Under the pieces are notes generated by a model, which was not told the origin of the DNA, did no database searches, and saw only the letters and a program-made list of their open reading frames with translations. From Chloroflexota bacterium (GTDB taxonomy: Bacteria; Chloroflexota; Limnocylindria; QHBO01), in contig JAICQM010000005.1 in NCBI GenBank assembly GCA_025937875.1, positions 1 to 32,805 on the forward strand: DNA of 32,805 bases, in the 5' to 3' direction. This document shows, one piece after another, positions 26,106 to 32,650 of the stretch. Within the stretch, counting starts at the first letter, position 1, and each line of letters begins with the position of its first letter. Made by a program: the position numbers and the translations under genes.

Positions 26106-26123
26106 GCTCAAGAGCTGCTCAAG
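26106..26123 (-). promoter_or_regulatory. SARP-like direct repeat, 11-bp period
   Basis: The minus strand reads CTTGAGCAGCTCTTGAGC: two identical CTTGAGC heptamers 11 bp apart, 72 bp upstream of the secreted-protein start. SARP regulators characteristically bind heptameric direct repeats (TCGAGC-like) with an 11-bp or 22-bp period close to the -35 region. The neighbouring gene encodes a SARP DNA-binding domain. The repeat is exact; binding is inferred. A partly overlapping GAGCAGCTC dyad is an alternative reading. Confidence 0.35.
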
Positions 26124-26179
26124 GATGGTCAGACCGGCGCTGCGAGGCCGATGTCGAGCACGAATCGGGCGAGAAGTCC

Positions 26180-26228
26180 GGCGGCTTTAACCGCTTGGTC
26201 GTAGGTTCGAATCCCACGGCCGGAGCCA
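26180..26228 (+). repeat. tRNA-Asn 3'-half duplicate (attR-like remnant)
   Basis: The fragment matches the tRNA-Asn from the anticodon stem to CCA. There is an unbroken 28-base identity (TTAACCGCTTGG to TTCGAATCC), then two substitutions and a final 11-base identity including the CCA and one base beyond. The anticodon G is deleted and the 5' half of a tRNA is absent, so it is not a working tRNA. Its counterpart is 20204-20254. Position and orientation fit the displaced 3' end of the original tRNA gene after integration. Confidence 0.8.
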
Positions 26229-26287
26229 CGTTCCTCCCGCTCCCGTCAGCCGGCGACGCGCATCGCGCGGATGGAGTGGACCCGAAC

Positions 26288-27574
26288 TTACGATGCTGGC
26301 AGGCGATCTGCGACGCTGACCGCTGCGGTCGCTGACGCCCGCCTGGCGACCAGGTACCAGGTCTCCATCTCGCCCTTCCCCTTGATGGTCACCCTGCCGC
26401 GGGGCTCGCATACGAACTCGTCCTTCAGGAGCTCGTACGTCGCTCGCGTGATCTGGATCCGGCCTGGTATGCCCTCGGTCTGCATGCGGCCGGCGGTGTT
26501 GACGGCATCGCCCCACAGGTCGTAGAGGAACCGCTTGCGACCGATGATGCCCGCCACCACCGGCCCGGAGTTGATCCCGATCCGCAGCTCGAAGCCCAAC
26601 GACCCCACCGCTCCCTGCTGCCGAACCGCGTCGAGCATGTCCAGCGCCAGGAGCCCGAGCACCCGCGCGTGATCGGCTCGGGGGGTCGGGATCCCGGCCG
26701 CGGCCATGTAGCAGTCGCCGATCGTCTTGATCTTCTCCACCGCGTACTGTTCGGCCAGGGCGTCGAAGTGCCCGAACAGCTGATCCAGCATCTGGACCAG
26801 GCGCACCGGGGAGACGTGCTCCGCCATCGGGGTGAAGTCGGCGACATCGGCGAACAGGATCGAGGCCGATGTGAACGAATCGGCGATCGTCTGCGGCTTC
26901 GCCTTCAGGGTGTCGGCGATCGAGCGCGGAAGGATGTTGAGCAGCAGCGTCTCGGCCCGATCCTGGGCGTCCTGCCGCTGCTGCGCGAAAACCGCGAGCA
27001 GCGTGATCACGACGGCACCGCCGACGATCACGTTCAGGGCCACCATCGTGGTGCTGAACCATCTCGGCAGCTGCGCGAGGCCACCCGTGAGCTCCCCGGC
27101 GAGGCCCGCCCCCAGAAAGGCGAGCGCGAACAGGGCGAACCAGCGGATGCCCGACCGAACGCTGCCGAACACGAGGGCGCCCATGGGTCCCAGGATGCCC
27201 CACAGGCCGACCGCGCCCGAGGACAGGAAGCCGGCCGTGGGCCACATCGACAGCGTGGGCGCCAGGGTGATGTCCAGCAGCTGGATACCCAGCAGCAGCT
27301 CGAAATTTCGCGTGCGGGCGAACAGGCCGATGGAGGCCACCGAGACGACGAAGTACCCGAAGGCGACCACGCCGGAGGGGGCTCCGAGGGCCAGGTAGAG
27401 GGCGCCCCACAGCAGGGAAATCGGCCAGATGAGCACCGCGAGGTAGACCAGCAGCGCCTTGCGTTTCCGTGTCTCCAGGTCGTCGTCCGGATCGGCACCC
27501 ACGCCGCCCAGCCAGGCCAGCACCTTCGTCACCCGCGGAGGATAGCCGCCCCATTGCGGCGACTGCCGAGCCAC
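26288..27574 (-). CDS. Membrane-bound class III adenylate cyclase
   Basis: This 428-residue protein has an N-terminal half with about six hydrophobic helices (residues 38-205, e.g. ALLVYLAVLIWPISLLWGALYLAL, VVAFGYFVVSVASIGLFA, STTMVALNVIVGGAVVITLLAVF). A linker follows (QDAQDRAETLLLNILPRSIADTLK, a coiled signalling helix), then a class III cyclase domain at about 230-400. Metal-binding Asp residues lie in ILFADVADFTPMAE and KTIGDCYMAAAG. The purine-binding Lys (EKIKTIGD) and Asp (FLYDLWGD) favour ATP. The transition-state Asn and Arg are in DAVNTAGRM. It should make cAMP in response to a membrane or upstream signal. GTG 27574 is used; GTG 27532 is a possible shorter start. The stop is 59 bp from the island's right end, so this is the first core gene after the island. 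Confidence 0.93.
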   Translation of the reverse strand: MARQSPQWGGYPPRVTKVLAWLGGVGADPDDDLETRKRKALLVYLAVLIWPISLLWGALYLALGAPSGVVAFGYFVVSVASIGLFARTRNFELLLGIQLLDITLAPTLSMWPTAGFLSSGAVGLWGILGPMGALVFGSVRSGIRWFALFALAFLGAGLAGELTGGLAQLPRWFSTTMVALNVIVGGAVVITLLAVFAQQRQDAQDRAETLLLNILPRSIADTLKAKPQTIADSFTSASILFADVADFTPMAEHVSPVRLVQMLDQLFGHFDALAEQYAVEKIKTIGDCYMAAAGIPTPRADHARVLGLLALDMLDAVRQQGAVGSLGFELRIGINSGPVVAGIIGRKRFLYDLWGDAVNTAGRMQTEGIPGRIQITRATYELLKDEFVCEPRGRVTIKGKGEMETWYLVARRASATAAVSVADRLPAS

Positions 27575-27633
27575 GACGTGGCGCCTGCGGCTAACGGGGA
27601 TCGCCGCGGGCCGTTAGTACTACTGATCGCCGG

Positions 27634-27679
27634 GTCCCTGCGTTAGCGAGCTCTGGCTCGCTAGGGCAGCCGCAGGGAC
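27634..27679. terminator. Nested inverted repeats: terminator or structured leader
   Basis: An outer perfect 9-bp pair, GTCCCTGCG/CGCAGGGAC, encloses an inner perfect 8-bp hairpin, TAGCGAGC-TCTG-GCTCGCTA. It lies 30 bp past the stop of the small membrane-protein gene and about 60 bp before the cyclase start, both on the minus strand. There is no T-run, so it could be a factor-independent structure of a GC-rich genome, an RNA-stabilising element or a leader of the cyclase mRNA. Confidence 0.5.
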
Positions 27680-27708
27680 TCGGCGTCGCTGCGTTCGAAG
27701 CCGGCGTC

Positions 27709-27909
27709 CTACCGGCCCGGGTCCTCGAAGTCGGGATCGATGGGGGCGGTGTGGCCGACGTCGTTGAGCGTCGGGAGGAGGACCCACCCCATCACCGCCA
27801 TCGCCGCCCCGAACACGAGGAGCAGGATGGTGCCGGCGGCCTCGTAGCCGGAGACGAACCAGTACGCGATGCCGACGCCGATGATGGTCAGCGGGATGAG
27901 GTAGTACAT
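27709..27909 (-). CDS. Small membrane protein, cytochrome c oxidase subunit IV-like
   Basis: This 66-residue protein has two membrane helices (YLIPLTIIGVGIAYWFVSGY and GTILLLVFGAAMAVMGWVLLP) and a short acidic tail ending DPDFEDPGR. The pattern of a first helix ending in YWF, then GYEAAGTILLL, resembles the actinobacterial caa3/aa3 oxidase subunit IV (PF12270) in shortened form. No other oxidase gene is in the window, so it would be an orphan subunit. The start is ATG 27909; the 255-residue ORF of the track is a read-through of the opposite frame. That this is a real small gene is fairly certain; the oxidase link is tentative. Confidence 0.72.
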   Translation of the reverse strand: MYYLIPLTIIGVGIAYWFVSGYEAAGTILLLVFGAAMAVMGWVLLPTLNDVGHTAPIDPDFEDPGR

Positions 27910-27988
27910 GCCGGCATGATAGCCGAGGGCTGGCGGTGTTCGTGCCGGCCCCCGCATTGGCGTGAAATATCGGTAAAGCTGGGTAAAC

Positions 27989-28543
27989 TTAGGTGATCCA
28001 GCCGCAGTCGGTGCGTCGCAGCTGGCCGACGGGCCGCAGGCCGGTGGCCGGCGGATGGGCGCGCACGATGGGCCGCTTGTCGAGCACCGTCTCGGCCGCT
28101 GCCAGGCTGGCACGTCGCGTGTCCGGGTCGGTGACCGGCGGACCGGCGTCGACCGCGTCCGGGATGTCCAGCGTGGGGGCCGGCACCGTACCGACCATGC
28201 CTGCCTCACGGCCGGTGACGACCGAGCCATCTGGGTAGGGGAGCCACAGCCCCCGGAGGCGGGCGATGAAGTGCTCTGCCATCCCCGGGACCAGCATCTC
28301 GACCCGCGCGCGGCCGGTCCGGCGGTAGCCTCGCGGGCGCTCGTCGGATTCGATGCGGTCGACGAAGCCGCGGTCGAGCAGCTCGGCCACTGCCACGCGC
28401 ACGTCATCTGGCGCCTCGACCGTGCTGCTCCCGGCCCGGAAAACCGCGCGCCCGACCACCGCCGGCTCACCGCCACGCGGGGTGCGCAGCAGCTCGTAGA
28501 CGATCGTGTCGTCGGTACGCGGGTCGCCGGCCCGGTTGATCAT
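27989..28543 (-). CDS. Conserved-looking hypothetical protein
   Basis: This 184-residue protein has no signal peptide or membrane helix. The N-terminal half reads VYELLRTPRGGEPAVVGRAVFRAGSSTVEAPDDVRVAVAELLDRG, which looks like a small beta-rich module. RARVEMLVPGMAEHFIARLRGLWLPYPDG follows and resembles conserved hypotheticals of Actinobacteria and Chloroflexota. A basic, loop-rich C-terminus ends in DCGWIT. It is divergent from the next gene over a 102-bp gap and upstream of the small membrane-protein gene on the same strand. I do not recognise a function. Confidence 0.7.
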   Translation of the reverse strand: MINRAGDPRTDDTIVYELLRTPRGGEPAVVGRAVFRAGSSTVEAPDDVRVAVAELLDRGFVDRIESDERPRGYRRTGRARVEMLVPGMAEHFIARLRGLWLPYPDGSVVTGREAGMVGTVPAPTLDIPDAVDAGPPVTDPDTRRASLAAAETVLDKRPIVRAHPPATGLRPVGQLRRTDCGWIT

Positions 28544-28645
28544 GGCCGGAGGATAGCAGCCCGCCGCGAGGCCCCGACGGCCCCCATCGCGCGTCGCTAG
28601 AATCGATCGCAGCGTCCCACCGGGGACCCTCTACAGGAGGCGTGC

Positions 28646-29002
28646 GTGTCCGAGAGCGATGAGCAGGCGTACCGCGAGATGGTGAGCGCCCAGAGCGATG
28701 AGCAGATCGACTTCTGGTCGGGTGACCTGTTCATGGACTTCGCCAAGCGCATGGGCGTCGGGACCGCCATCGCGGCCTTCTGCACCGCGGCCGGCATCGA
28801 CGAGCGAGGCTTCCAGCGCGCCTTCCTGGTCGGTGGGGGACCCGACCACGTCGTCGGCATTGACACCGCGGGGGCGCTGGCGGCTCCCATCTTCGAGCTG
28901 CCCAAGGCCGTGGCCGGGCTGCGCCGGATCGATCCCGCCGCACGCGACAAGCTGATCGACTTCCTCGTCCTCCAGCGCGAGGTCATGTCCTACACGCCCT
29001 AG
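28646..29002 (+). CDS. Hypothetical protein, 118 aa
   Basis: The start is GTG 28646, placed 5 bp after a perfect AGGAGG. The protein is soluble, mixed helical, and begins with an acidic SESDEQAYREMVSAQSDEQIDFW. FMDFAKRMGVGTAIAAFCTAAGIDERGFQRAFLVGGG follows, which could be a small helical bundle, and the end is RDKLIDFLVLQREVMSYTP. No catalytic or binding motif is evident. A TAGAAT hexamer about 50 bp upstream may be its -10. It converges on parB with a strong hairpin in between. The function is unknown. Confidence 0.75.
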   Translation: MSESDEQAYREMVSAQSDEQIDFWSGDLFMDFAKRMGVGTAIAAFCTAAGIDERGFQRAFLVGGGPDHVVGIDTAGALAAPIFELPKAVAGLRRIDPAARDKLIDFLVLQREVMSYTP

Positions 29003-29008
29003 GCGAGC

Positions 29009-29031
29009 CGGCCGCCCGGGTCGGGCGGCCG
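29009..29031. terminator. GC hairpin between convergent genes
   Basis: A perfect 9-bp stem, CGGCCGCCC/GGGCGGCCG, with a 5-base loop lies in the 47-bp gap between the 118-aa gene and parB, which converge. It is well placed as a two-way terminator, though neither side has a clear T-run. Confidence 0.65.
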
Positions 29032-29049
29032 CATCGGTCTGGCGGAGGC

Positions 29050-30033
29050 CTACTCCTCGGAGGGCGGGCTGCTGCGGATGATGGCGATCGCGTTCTCGAT
29101 CTTGAGCCGCGTGATCGTCAGGTACTTCGCGAGGTTATCGCGATTGACCCCCGGGATCTGGTCAATCACCTCCCGCTGGCGCAGCAGGTCGACGAGGTCG
29201 TCTACGGCGTCGGAGAGCTTGCCCTTCGTGTCCATCAGGGCGCCGTCCGCAGCCTGGGCGGCCTTGGCCATCGCCACCTTGCCGGCGACCGTCTTGGCGC
29301 GTCGCTTGGGGGCGCCATTGGCATGATCGTCGACCTCGCCCCCCGTTATCGCCCGCAGCTTGGCGAGCGTCAGGTCGCCGGCCGCCACCCGCTTGGCGAG
29401 CCGCCGGCGCGTGCGCTCGTCGGTGACCTTCATCAGCTCGTAGGCGTGGGACAGCGTGTCCTTGCGCAAAGACACCAGCTCGCGAATGTCGGCGGGTGCC
29501 TCGGCCAGGCGGATCCGGTTCTCGACGTAGCCCTTGTCCTTGCCGATCTTCTGCGCGAGCTGGCGGACGCTGTAGCCGAGGTCGGTCATCTTGCGGAACA
29601 TCGCCGCCTCCTCCAGCGGCGAAACGTCCTCGCGCTGGAGGTTCTCGATGATGCTGACCTCGAGCGCAGTCTGCTCGTCGAACTCGACGACGATGGCGGG
29701 GATCGACTCGCGCTCCGCCATGCGCGATGCGCGCCAGCGTCGCTCGCCGGCAATCAGCTCGAACTGGTTTCCCACCGGGCGTACGAGGATCGGCTGCAGG
29801 ACGCCATGCTCGCGGATGCTGTCGGCGAGCTCGGTCAGCGAATCCTCCTCGTACGACAGGCGGGGCTGCGCCGGGTTGGGAAGGATCTTGTCGACGCCGA
29901 TCTCGCGGATCTGCGCGCGCGTCGCACGAGACTCGATGAGCGACACGATGCCCGGCGCCAGGTCCGCCGACTGGGCCTCGTCGAAGAGGCGATGGATGTT
30001 CTCCCGGAAGGCCGGACCCTTGCTGCTACCCAA
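29050..30033 (-). CDS. parB: Chromosome-partition protein ParB
   Basis: This 327-residue ParB binds parS sites, spreads as a CTP-dependent clamp and recruits SMC and ParA. The N-terminal CTPase domain shows PNPAQPRLSYEEDSL, LQPILVRP, the GERRWRA motif and ENLQREDVSPLEEA. A helix-turn-helix follows (YSVRQLAQKIGKDKGYVENRIRL), then an Ala/Lys-rich linker and a C-terminal dimerisation region. Against Caulobacter ParB specificity residues R173, T179, A184 and G201, hand alignment gives K, R, E and S, so all four differ. The start is TTG 30033, with AGGTGA 6 bp upstream, overlapping the parA stop by 8 bp. A palindrome with one mismatch to the candidate parS lies within the gene (29458-29473). Confidence 0.95.
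   Translation of the reverse strand: MGSSKGPAFRENIHRLFDEAQSADLAPGIVSLIESRATRAQIREIGVDKILPNPAQPRLSYEEDSLTELADSIREHGVLQPILVRPVGNQFELIAGERRWRASRMAERESIPAIVVEFDEQTALEVSIIENLQREDVSPLEEAAMFRKMTDLGYSVRQLAQKIGKDKGYVENRIRLAEAPADIRELVSLRKDTLSHAYELMKVTDERTRRRLAKRVAAGDLTLAKLRAITGGEVDDHANGAPKRRAKTVAGKVAMAKAAQAADGALMDTKGKLSDAVDDLVDLLRQREVIDQIPGVNRDNLAKYLTITRLKIENAIAIIRSSPPSEE
29458..29473. promoter_or_regulatory. Candidate non-canonical parS (inside parB)
   Basis: GTCCTTGCGCAAAGAC matches GTCTTTGCGCAAAGAC at 15 of 16 positions. With flanks the dyad extends to GTGTC...GACAC. parS sites inside parB are known in other bacteria. Confidence 0.5.
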
Positions 30034-30793
30034 GCTCGATCACCTCTCGTGCCAGGTCTCGGTAGGCGCGGGCTGCGGCCGAGTTGGTCGCGTACTCCGT
30101 CACCGGACGCCCGGTGAGCGGCGCCTCTCCGAGCTTCACCGTGTTCTTGATCATGGTGTTGAAGACGCGATGGTCTCCCAGCTCGCGCAGGTTGGCGAGC
30201 ATCTCTCGGGCGAGCACGGTCCGGCCGTCGAAGAAGGTCGGCAGCAGGCCCAGGATCTCGAGATCGTGGTTCAGCTTCAGCTTGATGGTGTTGATGACCT
30301 TGATCAACGCGGTCAGGCCCTTGATGGCGTAATACTGGGTCTGCACCGGAATGATGACCCGGTTGCTGGCGACCAGCGCGTTGATCGTGAGCAGGCCGAG
30401 CGTCGGCGGGCAGTCGATGATGACGACGTCGAATTGGCGCTCGGGCCAGCCGCTCAGTGCATCGCGCAGGACCATCTCACGACCGATGGCGGTGAAGAGC
30501 TCGACCTCGGTGCTGGCCAGCTCGAGCGTTGCCGGCGCCACCGACAGGCCCGACGTCGAGGTTTCCTTGACGATCTCTTCGATGCCGACCCGATCCTCGG
30601 ACAGGACGTCGGAGACCGAGACGCGGACATCGGACAGCGAGATGCCCAGGCCGACCGTCAGGTTGGCCTGTGGATCCATGTCTATGCACAGGACGCGATA
30701 GCCGAGCTCGGCCAGCGCCCCGCCCAGGTTGATGGAGGTGGTCGTCTTGCCGACGCCGCCCTTCTGGTTCGCGATGCTGATTACCTTGGTCAA
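30026..30793 (-). CDS. parA: Chromosome-partition ATPase ParA (Soj)
   Basis: This 255-residue Walker-type partition ATPase moves ParB-parS complexes along the nucleoid. The deviant Walker A is KGGVGKTTT (residues 11-19), preceded by ISIANQ. Walker A' is CIDMDPQANLT, Walker B FDVVIIDCPPTLGLLT, and the C-terminal region has EAPLTGRPVTEYATNSAAA. TTG 30793 gives MTKVISIANQKGG, the usual family start, with AGGTG six bases upstream. The GTG at 30802 used by the track would overlap that ribosome site and is less likely. The parA stop overlaps the parB start, so both are made from one message. The segment upstream carries a dyad, DnaA-box-like sites and a candidate parS. Confidence 0.96.
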   Translation of the reverse strand: MTKVISIANQKGGVGKTTTSINLGGALAELGYRVLCIDMDPQANLTVGLGISLSDVRVSVSDVLSEDRVGIEEIVKETSTSGLSVAPATLELASTEVELFTAIGREMVLRDALSGWPERQFDVVIIDCPPTLGLLTINALVASNRVIIPVQTQYYAIKGLTALIKVINTIKLKLNHDLEILGLLPTFFDGRTVLAREMLANLRELGDHRVFNTMIKNTVKLGEAPLTGRPVTEYATNSAAARAYRDLAREVIELG

Positions 30794-30839
30794 GAGATGC
30801 ACCTACGCGTTGGTGGGGCGGAGTTGGTCGTCGGACACC

Positions 30840-30856
30840 ACCGATGCGACATCGGT
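30840..30856. promoter_or_regulatory. Inverted repeat upstream of parAB
   Basis: ACCGATGCGACATCGGT is a perfect 7-bp dyad with a 3-base spacer, about 47 bp upstream of the parA start. It may be an operator for parAB autoregulation, or a leader hairpin. No binder is identified. Confidence 0.35.
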
Positions 30857-30915
30857 CCGAGTGCGTCGCGGCACCGCCGATGATAGTCGCGGCAGCCGGC
30901 CGGAGACCAGCCGAC

Positions 30916-30924
30916 TTATCCACA
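30916..30924 (+). promoter_or_regulatory. DnaA-box match TTATCCACA
   Basis: This is an exact match to the DnaA-box consensus, overlapping a CCACAATGTGG dyad. A weaker match, TTGTCCACC, lies at 30977-30985. Two boxes beside parAB suggest DnaA control or origin proximity, but one 9-mer can occur by chance in this window. Confidence 0.4.
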
Positions 30925-30942
30925 ATGTGGCCGAGTGTCGAT

Positions 30943-30958
30943 GTCTTTGTGCAAAGAC
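30943..30958. promoter_or_regulatory. Candidate non-canonical parS (upstream of parA)
   Basis: GTCTTTGTGCAAAGAC has perfect 7-base arms around a TG centre. The same arms occur at 32656 and, with one mismatch, at 29458. It also overlaps where the -35 of the tRNA(CAT) promoter would be. Confidence 0.55.
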
Positions 30959-30965
30959 GAGCCGA

Positions 30966-30971
30966 TATACT
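30966..30971 (+). promoter_or_regulatory. Probable -10 of the tRNA(CAT) promoter
   Basis: TATACT matches the -10 consensus at five of six positions and lies 23 bp before the tRNA. No good -35 is present; the region 17 bp upstream is occupied by the candidate parS palindrome, so ParB could influence this promoter. Confidence 0.45.
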
Positions 30972-30994
30972 CGGAGTTGTCCACCGTCACCGAT

Positions 30995-31070
30995 GGGCCC
31001 ATAGCTCAGTGGTTAGAGCATCCGGCTCATAACCGGCTGGTCGCAGGTTCGATCCCTGCTGGGCCCACCA
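30995..31070 (+). tRNA. tRNA with CAT anticodon (Ile2 or elongator Met)
   Basis: This is a 76-nt cloverleaf. Acceptor GGGCCCA pairs with TGGGCCC, followed by A and an encoded CCA. The D arm is GCTCAGTGGTTAGAGC, the anticodon arm CCGG-CTCATAA-CCGG, and the T arm GGTTCGATCC. The D loop, variable region (TGGTCGC) and acceptor resemble E. coli ileX, so a lysidine-modified tRNA-Ile2 reading AUA is quite possible. Elongator tRNA-Met cannot be excluded, and the initiator type is unlikely because its C1-A72 mismatch is absent. Confidence 0.93.
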
Positions 31071-31098
31071 CCCCGCGCCGCGAGGAGAGCCGCGACTC

Positions 31099-32646
31099 AT
31101 GTCAACCGCAGATAAGCTGGAACGGCTGCGCGCGCTGCGCGCCGAGGCGCTGCTGGGCGGGGGACCGACGCGGATCGAACAGCAGCATGCGCGCGGCAAG
31201 CTGACGGCCCGCGAGCGGCTCGAGCTGCTGCTCGACGAGGACAGCTTTCACGAGCTGGACGCGATGGTCACCCATCGGGCCAGTGATTTCGGCCTCGACG
31301 ACGAGCGCTACCTGGGCGACGGCGTCGTCACCGGCTACGGCACCATCGACGGACGTACGGCATTCGTCTACAGCCAGGACTTCACCGTCTTCGGCGGCTC
31401 GCTGTCGGAGGCGCATGCCGAGAAGATCTGCAAGGTCATGGACCTGGCGATGGAGAACGGTGCGCCGATCATCGGTCTGGCCGACTCCGGCGGTGCTCGC
31501 ATCCAGGAGGGCGTCGTCTCCCTCGGTGGTTATGCCGACATCTTCCTGCGCAACACGCTGGCGTCGGGCGTCGTGCCGCAGCTCTCGATCATCCTCGGCC
31601 CGTGTGCGGGCGGCGCGGTGTACTCGCCGGCGATCACCGACTTCACGCTGATGGTCGAGGGCACCAGCTACATGTTCGTCACCGGCCCCAGCGTGGTACG
31701 CACGGTGACGCACGAGGAGATCGATTTCGAGGGTCTCGGCGGCGCGCGCGTCCACAACGAGACGAGCGGAGTCGCCCAGTTCCTCAGCCCGGGCGAGCCG
31801 CAGGCGCTCGACCTGGCCCGCCGGCTGATTGGCTACCTGCCGCAGAACAATGTCGAGCTGACGCCGATTCGCGAAGGCTGGCAGGCGCCCGATGGTGGCG
31901 ACGGGCTGGACACCCTGATTCCGGACTCGCCCAAGCAGTCGTACGACATGCACGCCGTCATCGGCGGCATCGTCGACGCCGACTCGTTCACCGAGGTACA
32001 CGAGCACTTCGCGCGCAACATCATCTGCGGCTTCGCCCGGATCGAGGGACGCAGCGTCGGGATCGTCGCGCAGCAGCCGGAGGTGCTGGCCGGCGTCCTC
32101 GATATCGACGCCGCCGACAAGGCGGCGCGGTTCGTGCGCACCTGCGACTGCTTCAACGTGCCGCTGGTGACGCTGGTCGACGTGCCCGGCTTCCTACCCG
32201 GGGTCGACCAGGAGCATCGCGGCATCATTCGCCATGGCGCAAAGCTGCTGTTCGCCTACAGCGAGGCGACGGTTCCGAAGCTGACGGTCATCACGCGCAA
32301 GGCCTATGGCGGGGCCTACGACGTCATGAGCAGCAAGCACATCCGTGGCGACCTGAACTTCGCGTGGCCCACCGCCGAGATCGCGGTGATGGGCGTCGAG
32401 GGCGCGGTGAACATCGTCTTCCGCGACCGCATCGACGCCGCCGACGACCCGGACGCGGAGCGGGCACGGCTGGTGGCCGAGTACGAGGAGCGGTTCGCCA
32501 ACCCCTACGTGGCTGCGGCACGTGGCTACGTGGACGAGGTCATCATGCCGTCCGAGACGCGAGCCCGACTGGCCTCGGGCCTTGCGTTGCTGGAGGGCAA
32601 GCGGCAATCGCTGCCGCCCAAGAAGCATTCGAACATCCCGCTCTGA
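31099..32646 (+). CDS. Acyl-CoA carboxylase beta subunit (carboxyltransferase)
   Basis: This 515-residue biotin-dependent carboxyltransferase of the PccB/AccD5/MmdA type moves carboxyl from carboxybiotin to an acyl-CoA, usually propionyl-CoA or acetyl-CoA. The N-terminal crotonase-like half shows [31 protein letters not shown] and [17 protein letters not shown] (oxyanion glycines). The C-terminal half shows [28 protein letters not shown] and [16 protein letters not shown]. The Asp in GGAYDVM sits at the residue that favours propionyl-CoA in the Streptomyces enzymes, so PccB-like activity is the best guess. ATG 31099 has GAGGAGAG upstream. A biotin carboxylase gene begins 4 bp after the stop, forming the expected operon. 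Confidence 0.95.
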   Translation: MSTADKLERLRALRAEALLGGGPTRIEQQHARGKLTARERLELLLDEDSFHELDAMVTHRASDFGLDDERYLGDGVVTGYGTIDGRTAFVYSQDFTVFGGSLSEAHAEKICKVMDLAMENGAPIIGLADSGGARIQEGVVSLGGYADIFLRNTLASGVVPQLSIILGPCAGGAVYSPAITDFTLMVEGTSYMFVTGPSVVRTVTHEEIDFEGLGGARVHNETSGVAQFLSPGEPQALDLARRLIGYLPQNNVELTPIREGWQAPDGGDGLDTLIPDSPKQSYDMHAVIGGIVDADSFTEVHEHFARNIICGFARIEGRSVGIVAQQPEVLAGVLDIDAADKAARFVRTCDCFNVPLVTLVDVPGFLPGVDQEHRGIIRHGAKLLFAYSEATVPKLTVITRKAYGGAYDVMSSKHIRGDLNFAWPTAEIAVMGVEGAVNIVFRDRIDAADDPDAERARLVAEYEERFANPYVAAARGYVDEVIMPSETRARLASGLALLEGKRQSLPPKKHSNIPL

Positions 32647-32650
32647 GAAC

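Larger units (their letters stand above)
20212..26229. mobile_element. Putative tRNA-Asn-nested genomic island, about 6 kb
   Basis: The left boundary is the intact tRNA-Asn. The right boundary is a 3'-half copy of the same tRNA in the same orientation. This is the arrangement left by site-specific integration at a tRNA 3' end: intact gene at one end, displaced 3' fragment at the other. The interval holds one very large regulator gene and one secreted-protein gene, both on the minus strand, between otherwise ordinary core genes. No integrase, transposase or excisionase is visible, so it is either a cargo-only remnant or was mobilised in trans. A simple tRNA segment duplication is the alternative. 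Confidence 0.5.

Noticed and set aside
30987-31199. 70-residue minus ORF containing [21 protein letters not shown]
   Set aside because: It is a translated antisense of tRNA(CAT), a familiar annotation artefact.
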